From the NCBI RefSeq assembly GCF_900143285.1, contig NZ_FRDN01000003.1, positions 186,001 to 250,000 of the forward strand: a stretch of 64,000 nucleotides of DNA, written 5' to 3'. Of the stretch, positions 1 through 7,938 are shown in pieces; the first letter of the stretch is position 1, and every line of letters starts with the position of its first letter. The notes beneath the pieces are model-generated. The model did no database searches and had not been told where the DNA came from. It was given only the letters and a program-made list of their open reading frames with translations. This stretch comes from Desulfitobacterium chlororespirans DSM 11544. GTDB lineage: Bacteria; Bacillota; Desulfitobacteriia; Desulfitobacteriales; Desulfitobacteriaceae. Both the position numbers and the translations under genes were made by a program.

Positions 1-1209
1 CCCTTCTGAGTGCAGATCGTTGATGCGGGAAACAAGCAACGGATCGAGTAAAGCATTTTCTATGGAGCCTATCTTTTGCAGCATTGCGGAGGAGTTCATT
101 CTCCAGGATGATACACATTTAGACAGAACGGCAACTGCTTTATCATATTCTCCGCGCAAAGCGCTGATCTGTTGCTCCTTTTCAGCTATTTGTGTTTCAA
201 GGAGCTGCAGAGCCTGCGCCTGCTCGTTGTTCAGAAGCTTCGCCTGCATCAGGTCCCGTTCTTCCTGAAGCTTGCTAAGGCGTGTCGTTTCAGCGTTGAT
301 GGTATCCGTTAATTCGGATAGCTGTGCGTCATAGGTTTTGGCTTTATCCTTGGCCGCTTCCAGTTCTATTGCCTTTATATCTGCTTGGGAACGTTCGATC
401 AGGTAAGAGTACAGCATTTCATTTTGCCGCTGGACCGTAAAACTTTGATGAATAGTTAGTATCTGGTCAAGCAAGGCGATTCTACCCTTTAGGACATCAG
501 CCTCGCTTTCCAGGCTTTTGTAACTTCTGATATTCTCCTGCATGCGGCTTACGTCTACGGTCTGCTGTGTATCGCATACGAATTCAGAAATAAACTGTTG
601 AATTTCAACATTTGGATTGAAGGACACTGCTTTTTTCAGCAACTGACCAAAGCGTTCACGCAAGCCCCCGAGTTTACCATACAGGTTTGTCCTGAAATCT
701 CTACCGACATCGGTCGTGGAGTGGTGTCCGGTAAAATGCTCTTTCAAATAAGCACGCAGTGCGGTGATTACCATAGGACTCCCTGTCTCGACAAACTCAT
801 TGTCGGGTATAGCGCCGTCATATAAGAAGAACAGCTTCTGCATATCGTTTTCCGAAAATGTATCAAAACAACAGCCGGCGGTAAAGCTCCTTTTCTTCTC
901 CTCATCAAAAAACTCCACCGCGATATAGCTGGTAAACCTCCCGCTGCGCAAATAGTTGAAGCCCGAGTCTTCATCATCGCCCAACTCACCCCTGAGATAT
1001 CCGGTTAGGGTTCGATTGCCCCGTCCATTAGCGGCTTTATTAAAAAAGCTGCCGCTGGTATCGCCCAGTAGAATTAATTGCAGCGCGTCAATTATTGTGG
1101 ATTTTCCGGAAGCATTTTTACCCGTTAAAAAATTCAATTGTTCAAATTCCACCATCTCACGTGCGAAATAATGCCAATGGATCAGCAGGAGCCTGGTCAT
1201 CTTTTTCAT
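1..1209 (-). CDS. jetC: Wadjet SMC-like ATPase JetC, N-terminal part (cut by window edge)
   Basis: The first 403 codons are open, without a stop, to the left edge. The start ATG at 1209 overlaps the jetB stop (ATGA). The product begins MKKMTRLLLIHWHYF and carries an SMC/MukB-type Walker A, GKNASGKST, at about residues 30-38, followed by LQLILLGD. From about residue 230 the sequence is heptad-rich, Glu/Lys/Gln/Leu-rich coiled coil. The Walker B and signature motifs must lie beyond the edge. Family knowledge: JetC is the MksB-like motor of Wadjet, which extrudes and cleaves small circular plasmids together with JetA, JetB and the TOPRIM nuclease JetD. jetD is expected just outside the window. 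The identification rests on Walker A, the coiled coil and the jetA-jetB-jetC order. Confidence 0.9.
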   Translation of the reverse strand, partial: MKKMTRLLLIHWHYFAREMVEFEQLNFLTGKNASGKSTIIDALQLILLGDTSGSFFNKAANGRGNRTLTGYLRGELGDDEDSGFNYLRSGRFTSYIAVEFFDEEKKRSFTAGCCFDTFSENDMQKLFFLYDGAIPDNEFVETGSPMVITALRAYLKEHFTGHHSTTDVGRDFRTNLYGKLGGLRERFGQLLKKAVSFNPNVEIQQFISEFVCDTQQTVDVSRMQENIRSYKSLESEADVLKGRIALLDQILTIHQSFTVQRQNEMLYSYLIERSQADIKAIELEAAKDKAKTYDAQLSELTDTINAETTRLSKLQEERDLMQAKLLNNEQAQALQLLETQIAEKEQQISALRGEYDKAVAVLSKCVSSWRMNSSAMLQKIGSIENALLDPLLVSRINDLHSEG

Positions 1210-1853
1210 TCCGAATCCTCCTGCTCCTGCCCTGCTTCATCAGAGCCATTAATACGCATTTCTTCCAATTCCAGCATCATATCATTAATGCCCTGATTCG
1301 AGATAATCGACAAAATTGACGGTAAAATTAATAGTTCATTTCCGTCATTGCTCCAGGCAACCGACTCCATTTTTTGAATAATATTATAATGCCCGAGGGT
1401 GCGCTGGGCTTCGATCCGCTCTTTTTGTGTCGTTTTACCCTTATCAAGCAGGCCGAGCATCCGCATCTTCTCAACCACGGTTTGCGTGTCGGTTTTTACC
1501 ATATGGAAGCTGCTGGCCTGCTCCCGCTGCTCCTCATAGATCAGGCGGCAAGTGTAGAGAAACAAGGTGGTGAAACGATCAATTCGCAACCGATTATGAT
1601 CGTAAATATTGATCAACGACATAATTCCGTAGTTGTCGTCTTTCTCAAGCTGCCATCCCGTAACAGTAAAATAATCCCGCAGCACGGGAAAAAGTCGCGT
1701 GGCCATCTGATAATCAGCGTTAGGCAAGGTCATCTGCTGGGAAGGCTGATACTGGTATCTCACCATGTAGGTATGAGATAGTAAATAGTTGGCCAATCGG
1801 CGGAACTCGCCTCTTTCATAACTGGATAAAGCTTCGTATCGTTCACTCCACAT
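1206..1853 (-). CDS. jetB: Wadjet accessory protein JetB (DUF4194-like, MksE-like)
   Basis: The product has 215 residues, beginning MWSERYEALSSYERGEF, with a helical winged-helix-like N-terminal half and an acidic tail ending QEQEDSE. ATG at 1853 is preceded by a GGGGGC ribosome-binding stretch 8 nt upstream. It overlaps the end of jetA by 11 nt and the start of jetC by 4 nt, so the three are translationally coupled. Known for the family: JetB is the MksE/KITE-type subunit that bridges the kleisin JetA and the SMC JetC. It contains no catalytic motif. Sequence similarity within this family is low, so the call leans on length, position between a JetA-like and an SMC-like gene, and the DUF4194-like character. 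Confidence 0.85.
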   Translation of the reverse strand: MWSERYEALSSYERGEFRRLANYLLSHTYMVRYQYQPSQQMTLPNADYQMATRLFPVLRDYFTVTGWQLEKDDNYGIMSLINIYDHNRLRIDRFTTLFLYTCRLIYEEQREQASSFHMVKTDTQTVVEKMRMLGLLDKGKTTQKERIEAQRTLGHYNIIQKMESVAWSNDGNELLILPSILSIISNQGINDMMLELEEMRINGSDEAGQEQEDSE

Positions 1854-3249
1854 GGTGCTTGCCCCCTTTCTTACTGATGATCATGTTGGGAATGCGGTAT
1901 CCGTTTCGCTCGATTCGTCCCTCTCCCATCTGCACCCGATAAGGCATTCCTTTGTCATTGGCGCGAACAATAGCTAAAATCAGCAGGATAAAATCAGCGT
2001 CACTGTTGAGGGGAACATCTTCGCTCCTTACAGATTCTGCTCCATGGGCGAAGAGCCTATCAACATAGGCACGAATCCTCGCCACTGGATAGCCATTTTT
2101 TATCTGCTCCAGCATACCGGCCATCGCCAGATCAGAGAAGGCATTGTCCTGATCAATAGGAAGCGGCGTAGTATGGACACGCCGGCTCCTGATACTTTTA
2201 TGATAAAGTGATTTGCCGTCCACAAACTCCTGACGGTTGATGCGAATGTTCTTTTCAAACATGTCACCCAATGCGTTGCGCTCCTCGCTTTTTGCATCAG
2301 CGTAAGTTTTTAAAAGCTCGACGAGCTTACCTTTGATAGTTTGGTCGGCGGTCATCAGATACTGAATTTTTTCGATAGAACTTTTTGTATAGGTACTGTG
2401 TTTTCTGTCGATCTCATTGATGATGCTGCCCACTGATTGATAAGCATCCAGAACATAATCGATTGCCGATAAGATTTCTTCCTCCGCTTCGGCCCCCTCA
2501 TCATACTTTTTAATCGTCATGGCCCTCTCGCGCATGATCCGCATGAGTTTCTCATCTGCCAGTATATCGGATAAAATATTTTGAATCGGGGCCATATAAC
2601 GATGAATAGAATCCATTGTCTTGATCGGATGATAGATCCGGTCCGACATCTTTTTGTATTCTTCAAAGTGGTTCTGTAGCAGCAGGTTTACATCATTCTG
2701 CTCCTGAATGCTGCGCAAAAATTCGCGAATTCCATGGTAGAGCCTGCGCAGCTCGTATTCCAGCTGTTCGGTGTTAGCCTTTGCTGATAAAACAGCCTCA
2801 TACATCTGTGATTCATGTTCGTTTTTCGCTTGTTTTAAGCTGGAATAGGTGGCAAAAACCAGTGAATTGTATTCATGCAGTGATTTGTCGCCAAGTTCAC
2901 TGAGCAGCTTCATGATGGATATGGCGTAATTACGGGGCGTAATAATTTCCACAAATGAACCGTCGAGAAACTCCTTGTCGACCCAGCCTGTTTTGACAAA
3001 GCGATTTAAGATCAAACGGGCTTTTCCACTGGGCGTGAGGCTGCTTTCCGGCATCTCATCATCATCTTCGGGAACAAACGCTTTATCCTCCAACAGGGAA
3101 ATTAATGAAGAAATATAATCATCCACCCTAATGTTTAGCTCGAATTTGAACAGTTGGTGCAGAAGCATGAGCGCATCAACATATACTTCTTTATTTCCTG
3201 ATACTAATACCGAAAAAAAGTTGTTCGGTACTACATCGAAAAGTCCCAT
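1843..3249 (-). CDS. jetA: Wadjet kleisin-like subunit JetA (MksF-like)
   Basis: The product has 468 residues from ATG 3249 (MGLFDVVPNNFFSVL), chosen because GGGTGG lies just upstream; an in-frame GTG at 3267 has no ribosome-binding site. The N-terminal 'FF..L...NKEVYVDALMLLHQLF' pattern followed by a winged helix and long helices is typical of the JetA family of Firmicutes (formerly DUF5716, from memory). In Wadjet, JetA is the MksF-like kleisin that joins the JetC heads. It is the first gene of the jetA-jetB-jetC operon, with a 324-nt non-coding stretch upstream that should hold its promoter. It is unlike the JetA at the right end of the window, so the two Wadjets are not a recent duplication. 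Confidence 0.88.
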   Translation of the reverse strand: MGLFDVVPNNFFSVLVSGNKEVYVDALMLLHQLFKFELNIRVDDYISSLISLLEDKAFVPEDDDEMPESSLTPSGKARLILNRFVKTGWVDKEFLDGSFVEIITPRNYAISIMKLLSELGDKSLHEYNSLVFATYSSLKQAKNEHESQMYEAVLSAKANTEQLEYELRRLYHGIREFLRSIQEQNDVNLLLQNHFEEYKKMSDRIYHPIKTMDSIHRYMAPIQNILSDILADEKLMRIMRERAMTIKKYDEGAEAEEEILSAIDYVLDAYQSVGSIINEIDRKHSTYTKSSIEKIQYLMTADQTIKGKLVELLKTYADAKSEERNALGDMFEKNIRINRQEFVDGKSLYHKSIRSRRVHTTPLPIDQDNAFSDLAMAGMLEQIKNGYPVARIRAYVDRLFAHGAESVRSEDVPLNSDADFILLILAIVRANDKGMPYRVQMGEGRIERNGYRIPNMIISKKGGKHHVE

Positions 3250-3573
3250 TTCATTACCACCCGTCACTCAAAATATCTGCTGTAGATTTCACCATCCTAG
3301 GGAAGGCCTTCACCGAGGTCTTAAAATCGAGCAACATATGTTTCCTTTATTTCAGATAATTTCGCGGTAATCCAGCAATTTCCTTCTTATTTTGCATGAT
3401 TTTTACCTGTCATGGCAAAGGGAAAGCGCCGGCAGAGTTGCCGGCGCTTATTGATGTTCCAAACTAATCCACTATTGTACATTGAGTAAGCATAGGCAGT
3501 TCCTTTCTTCACCTTAGCTCACAGGAGCCTGCAACTAAATAAACAGCAGAATGCAAGGGAATAGGGGCAGGCT
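3250..3573. other. Intergenic stretch between SWIM gene and jetA
   Basis: This stretch of 324 nt has no convincing gene. It holds the hairpin at 3424-3449 that should end the SWIM/Fic transcript, and it must contain the promoter of the jet operon. I saw no promoter match good enough to mark. Confidence 0.6.
3424..3449 (-). terminator. Hairpin terminator downstream of the SWIM gene
   Basis: Perfect 11-bp inverted repeat AAGCGCCGGCA / TGCCGGCGCTT with a 4-nt loop. Read on the minus strand it is followed by TTTCCCTTTG, a weak U tract. It lies 125 nt after the stop of the 3574 gene. Confidence 0.6.
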
Positions 3574-5283
3574 TCAATCCAGTTTGAGCTTGCCCAGTTC
3601 GTCCCGCATGGCCGGTCTTCTCGGATACATGAGCAGCAATTCCCGCACTGCTTCCCTGGCATCTTTCACACCGCCGGCTTTCTTCAAGGTCCGAACCATA
3701 GCGCAGACCACTTGGTAATGGCTGCGGGTACTGGCCCTGGCTGCCGCCTGTTTGATATTGCTACGGAAAATCCGGCAAATTTCTTCTCGGTACTCAGGCA
3801 CCAGATGCTTATAATAAGTATCAACACTGGAAGGAGTGGTGCGGACGTAAGCCATGAGTTTTTCCCACTCCTGTTCCTCCACCAGGACTTGGGTGTAGAT
3901 GCTCCGGTACCGGTTCCCTTGGCCGGCCAGCCGTTCCAGGATAGCCGGGTAAACAGCAGGCCATTCCGCTGCGGAATAGGTGCCTTTTAAGTCTTGATAA
4001 TGGGGGAAGCTCCCGCCCTCAATGAATTCCAAAGCCAGACTGCGCTGGGCTGCCAGCTGTCCGGTGCGGATATAGGATTGATACCGGTATTCTTTCCAGC
4101 GGGTCACCAAACCAAACTTCTCCTGATCCTGCTCTTCCCCATCCAGGCAAAGCCGGACGATCCTCTCCTCATCCCCCTGTTCCCGAGCCAGCCGGATCGC
4201 GGTTTCCCGAAAGGAGCCGTAGTTCAGATGCTGATTGAGAAAAAACTCCGCCTGGGCTGCGGATTCAAAACGAACCAGCAGGCTGTATTGAATCTCCAGA
4301 ATGTTCTCAATGCGATATTGCGAAGACCAGTCGGTCTTTTGGTTGGCGGTCAGCAGCTTCTGCAGAAAATCTCCCAGTCTTTTACGTGCTTCCGGAGTGG
4401 CGGCAAAGGGGACACAACGGCTGAGAAGGTCAGTCTGCCACCCTGTTTCTCCATAATAGCGCCGACTCTCAGCTTCCTTCAGAATTAAGGCAAGGATGGA
4501 TTCCCGGGTGGCTGCAGGCAGGTCGTCCATTTCCCCCACCTCATCCAGCAAGTAAAGTCCTTCGTTCATCAGGGCACCGACCCCGCCATCAGAGTCGTCC
4601 CCTTCCAGATCCACGACCTCGGCCATGACCAGCAAGGCCAGGCGGACCGCCAGCAAGGGGTTGCCCTTGAGCAAGGCGTCCCGGCTTTTTTCCAGAACCA
4701 GCTCCGCCCCGGTCAAGGCCTCGTCCATTTGCTGATAGCCGATAAAGCCATAACGATCAGAGTTCTTATCAAGATAGCTGCGGATCAGTTTACTGCAGCG
4801 CTTGATCTCCTCTTGTTCGTTCCCGCCTCCGAAGGCAAGCTCCAACCGGGCTTTTATCTCCGCTGATTCTCCTGCCAGAGTGAGCAGAAAACCAATCAGA
4901 TTTTCCTGAGAAGTCTCCGCCAGGATTTGCTTCAGGTCTTTTTTGGGTAAAACCGCTTTGCTCCCCTTAGAAGCCGCTTCGGCCTTCTTCCTGCTGTTAG
5001 GGGAGTTACCCCCGCTCAACCTCTTCTGCAAAGCAAAGTAAACTGCCGCTTCGTGTTTGCAGGTTTCACCCCAGTCATAGGGGCAGCTGCAGCTACTGGC
5101 CATGATATTATTCTCTTCATCCAGTTCCACCTGGATCAGATAAAAATCGCTGCCGCTTACCTTGGCCTGATAAACGTTGGGCTCTATCTCTTCCAGAGAG
5201 CGGACACAGCCTTCCTGATAGTATTGATGGCCGCGTTCCAGAATCACTTCTTCGATTTCGTCCTGAAAATCAGCTAAGTTCAT
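3574..5283 (-). CDS. SWIM zinc-finger protein
   Basis: The product has 569 residues from ATG 5283 (MNLADFQDEIEEV), which has GAGGGAG 8 nt upstream; an earlier in-frame ATG at 5310 lies before that ribosome-binding site. The SWIM motif CxCx(n)CxH is visible at about residues 64-80 (SCSCPYDWGETCKHEAA). A basic linker follows, then about 400 residues of helical, TPR-like repeats (LALLVMAEVVDL, ILEIQYSLLVRF). SWIM proteins bind DNA or protein partners and occur with helicases, but no enzyme motif is present here. The gene lies 38 nt after the fic gene and probably shares its transcript. Its exact role is unknown. Confidence 0.8.
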   Translation of the reverse strand: MNLADFQDEIEEVILERGHQYYQEGCVRSLEEIEPNVYQAKVSGSDFYLIQVELDEENNIMASSCSCPYDWGETCKHEAAVYFALQKRLSGGNSPNSRKKAEAASKGSKAVLPKKDLKQILAETSQENLIGFLLTLAGESAEIKARLELAFGGGNEQEEIKRCSKLIRSYLDKNSDRYGFIGYQQMDEALTGAELVLEKSRDALLKGNPLLAVRLALLVMAEVVDLEGDDSDGGVGALMNEGLYLLDEVGEMDDLPAATRESILALILKEAESRRYYGETGWQTDLLSRCVPFAATPEARKRLGDFLQKLLTANQKTDWSSQYRIENILEIQYSLLVRFESAAQAEFFLNQHLNYGSFRETAIRLAREQGDEERIVRLCLDGEEQDQEKFGLVTRWKEYRYQSYIRTGQLAAQRSLALEFIEGGSFPHYQDLKGTYSAAEWPAVYPAILERLAGQGNRYRSIYTQVLVEEQEWEKLMAYVRTTPSSVDTYYKHLVPEYREEICRIFRSNIKQAAARASTRSHYQVVCAMVRTLKKAGGVKDAREAVRELLLMYPRRPAMRDELGKLKLD

Positions 5284-5321
5284 TGAATCCACTCCCTCTG
5301 TTAAGACCATGAAAGAACAGG

Positions 5322-6320
5322 CTATTTTGTTTTCTTAATTGCCCGGTATTTCTGTCTGCTGCTGTTTGGCTTATCCGGCACAGTCATTTCGATCAACCCA
5401 AGTTCCAAGGCCGGACGCAAATAGTTAATACTGAACGTAGGACGGTGTTTGAGCCCGAGCCGCTCTAAAAGCTCTTTTGCCGATAGGGTTTCATTTCCTA
5501 AGACCATCATCAGGCGTTCAACTTGCTCGGTCACTTGTTCGCGTACTTGTTCGGTTTGAATAAGCTCCCGCAAACTATCGCGAATTACCCTAAGCATGAA
5601 TTCAATAAAGGCAGTGGAATCCGCGGCTTTGTCGGCGAGAGCCAGTACTTTATAATATTCGTTTTGCCGTTCGCGAATCAGGGTTTCTACCGGAAGCCAA
5701 TGAAAGACCGGCTTCCAACGGCTTAACAACAAAGTTTGCCACATCCGGCCCATACGCCCGTTACCATCGGCAAAGGGATGTATGAACTCAAACTCATAAT
5801 GAAATAGACAACTTTTGATGAGAGGATGTGTATCGGCATTTTTTACCCAATGAAATAAATCACTGATCAATTTTGGCACAAGTTCAGCCGGCGGAGCCAT
5901 GTGTACCAGTTCACTCCCGGCAAAAACACCAGCACCCCCGGAACGGAAGCGACCGGATTCATTGGTCAATTCCAGCATGAGGATTTTATGTGCTTTTAAA
6001 AGATCGTCAATATGACACGGATCAAAGGATAACAGGAGATTATATGCCTCGTAAGCATTTTTTACTTCACGAATTTCCTTTGGTACGCCAAGAACACGTT
6101 TGCCATGGATCACATCCGTCATTTGTTCCAGGGACAGAGAATTGTTTTCAATCGCCAAGGAGGAATGAATCGTCCGTATTTGATTATCTCTGCGTAAATG
6201 GGGGTTAACAGCACTCTCATTCTTTACGGTAACAACACCCACTTGTTCGCTGATTTCAGCAACTAAGTGAATCATGGCGTCCGTAACGCTGTATGGCGGG
6301 GTGTAGGGCTTTTCCGGCAC
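5322..6320 (-). CDS. Fic family protein (adenylyltransferase), class II
   Basis: The product carries the full catalytic Fic motif HPFADGNGRMGR (about residue 185), with the catalytic His, the Mg-binding Asp and the Gly/Arg needed for AMP transfer. An N-terminal inhibitory motif SLAIEN fits (S/T)xxxE(G/N), so it should be auto-inhibited as in class II Fic proteins. The C-terminal part is a winged helix (LSAKELLERLGL..). The start is set at GTG 6320, with AGGTGG 7 nt upstream; a TTG at 6365 overlaps the -10 box of the promoter and cannot be the start. Fic enzymes AMPylate Ser/Thr/Tyr of target proteins, but the target cannot be read from sequence. It is probably transcribed together with the SWIM gene. 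Confidence 0.9.
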   Translation of the reverse strand: MPEKPYTPPYSVTDAMIHLVAEISEQVGVVTVKNESAVNPHLRRDNQIRTIHSSLAIENNSLSLEQMTDVIHGKRVLGVPKEIREVKNAYEAYNLLLSFDPCHIDDLLKAHKILMLELTNESGRFRSGGAGVFAGSELVHMAPPAELVPKLISDLFHWVKNADTHPLIKSCLFHYEFEFIHPFADGNGRMGRMWQTLLLSRWKPVFHWLPVETLIRERQNEYYKVLALADKAADSTAFIEFMLRVIRDSLRELIQTEQVREQVTEQVERLMMVLGNETLSAKELLERLGLKHRPTFSINYLRPALELGLIEMTVPDKPNSSRQKYRAIKKTK

Positions 6321-6351
6321 AGGCTCACCACCTAATTTTATCTTATACGTT

Positions 6352-6380
6352 ATTATACCGTACAAGTTCTATTGGCACAA
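6352..6380 (-). promoter_or_regulatory. Sigma-A-type promoter of fic
   Basis: TTGTGC (6380-6375), a 17-bp spacer and a perfect TATAAT (6357-6352) on the minus strand. This puts transcription start about 25 nt before the GTG start of fic. Confidence 0.75.
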
Positions 6381-6383
6381 GAT

Positions 6384-6659
6384 TCTACTGGGAAGACGCA
6401 CTTGGATTGCCTGTGAGCGCTGGTTAATTCCGGTTCGATGGGTTTCCTCGATTCGTTCCCTCCCGACGGATGCCAGCTACAACTTAAAGTGCTCTGCTTT
6501 CTGAGAAGGGATCGACTGAATGATTCGCAAAAGTTGTTCTGTATCCGCAACGTCGGTCAAGTGCTTTTTGCCGTCAGCTGCGGTCGTTTTCAAAGCGTAC
6601 AATTTAAAATGGTTTCGTTTTCCCTTGCAAAGCCAAAGTTTATGTACATTCAATTTCAT
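6384..6659 (-). pseudogene. Remnant of a BRO/antirepressor-like gene
   Basis: The translation contains TAADGKKHLTDVADTEQ and LLRIIQSIPSQKAEHFKL, which match the conserved core of phage BRO-N/antirepressor-like proteins, where the next residues are W-L-A. Here the expected Trp codon is an in-frame TAG (6479-6477), and the match resumes after it in the same frame as LASVGRERIEETH, then skips to INQRSQAIQVR. A nonsense mutation plus a deletion have therefore killed the gene, and the normal N-terminus is missing. Its 5' end runs into the end of mcrC. It marks an old phage-derived insertion at this point. Confidence 0.7.
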
Positions 6660-7938
6660 TTTCTCTAACAATCTTCATAAGTTCCTGAGCAGTTTTATCG
6701 TTATCATCCCAGCTTATGCTATACACCTTAAGCTTCTTATTGTTATTGTTCTCAAGGTAGTATGATTCCAATTGGGCACCCGGCCCAGTTGGAATATTCT
6801 CATTATAAGGATAGAGAAGAATAGCTGCCTTAGCATCCATATATCTCGTCAAATAAGCATACATTTGAAAATAATCCTCCCGAGTTACGCCATGTCTAAA
6901 ATATTGAGAGCTAATGATTTTCCATTTAGTATCAATGACCAATTGACTACTTTCACTTTCCACAACCATATCAGGTTTTAGCCAATAAACTCCTTTGTCA
7001 TTCTTCTCGCTGATTAGCAATTTAATTTCTTTATGCTGCAAATTGACTTTGTAAGGACTTAGTGCTTTCCTCGCAATTACCGAGACATAGCGTTCAAACA
7101 AATCGTTCATTTTAAACAAGATAGAAAACGAAAAGTATCCACCAGCCGTAGCAACTGTGGAACAATTGGCAAGGAAGAGCTTAGCTAATGAAAATGCCGG
7201 GGAAAAACGCTGATTGGTCCTATCAAAGAACACCTTATCCGCATCGACTATGTTGGGAGTAATGTCCGATACATCTTGGAAATTTAAAGAACAATACCGC
7301 AACAAATCCAAAGTCTTAGCCGTTTCAATTTTTCTTAATAGCAAATTAATAACGAATTTGAACATACGGTTCAGATCATTATCAGCGGTGAACTCATGGT
7401 AGTTGCAATAAGCCTTAGGGATATGTTTCAATGCATTATTGATCTGCCGGGAAAAGACAATCTTACCTTTTTGAAAGGAGAGATTATTTTCGCATTCTTG
7501 GTATGTAGAATAGATGCCATAGAATAATTCCTGTTTCAACTTTAAAGCAAAGATGTAACCAAAAATCTCAAATAAATTTTTTTTTGCTAATTGAAGCCCT
7601 GCTAAAGCCGAATAATTGATCTCAAGATACCGGCTGACAATGAGCATGTTAAGCAATACTTCTCGAGAATTCTTATGTGAAGATACTTTGGGTAATATCT
7701 CAAGTGAAACCGTAGATAGCTGAATAAATCCTACATAATTTATTATTTTAATGCTGTCCAAGCTCCACAAAAAACACTGTTTCTCCAGTTTCTGTGTCCT
7801 AAGATATTCTCTCAGCTCTTTAGCTTCAGCTATTGTTAATGAATAATCTTTATCTTCTCTGGTTATGGGAATTCTTGATGTCCCCTCATCTACTACTAGA
7901 TGCTTCAAAGTGATCTCTCCCCGATTAATTATCGCCAT
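6640..7938 (-). CDS. mcrC: McrC-type nuclease subunit of a type IV restriction system
   Basis: The product has 432 residues with the McrC layout: an N-terminal beta-rich half, helical middle and a C-terminal PD-(D/E)XK nuclease core seen as LKPDMVVES...LVIDTKWK (Asp and D-x-K). McrC binds the McrB hexamer, stimulates its GTPase and cuts DNA between distant modified sites. Its start overlaps the end of mcrB by 14 nt. Its 3' end abuts the BRO remnant, which suggests the mcrBC pair arrived by insertion next to an older phage gene. Confidence 0.92.
   Translation of the reverse strand: MAIINRGEITLKHLVVDEGTSRIPITREDKDYSLTIAEAKELREYLRTQKLEKQCFLWSLDSIKIINYVGFIQLSTVSLEILPKVSSHKNSREVLLNMLIVSRYLEINYSALAGLQLAKKNLFEIFGYIFALKLKQELFYGIYSTYQECENNLSFQKGKIVFSRQINNALKHIPKAYCNYHEFTADNDLNRMFKFVINLLLRKIETAKTLDLLRYCSLNFQDVSDITPNIVDADKVFFDRTNQRFSPAFSLAKLFLANCSTVATAGGYFSFSILFKMNDLFERYVSVIARKALSPYKVNLQHKEIKLLISEKNDKGVYWLKPDMVVESESSQLVIDTKWKIISSQYFRHGVTREDYFQMYAYLTRYMDAKAAILLYPYNENIPTGPGAQLESYYLENNNNKKLKVYSISWDDNDKTAQELMKIVRENEIECT

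Noticed and set aside
3994-4488. Plus-strand open frame of 164 codons
   Set aside because: It is a shadow of the SWIM gene, without start signals.
6353-6550. 65-codon minus-strand frame between fic and the BRO remnant
   Set aside because: It covers the promoter of fic and the decayed gene in another frame; no start signals.
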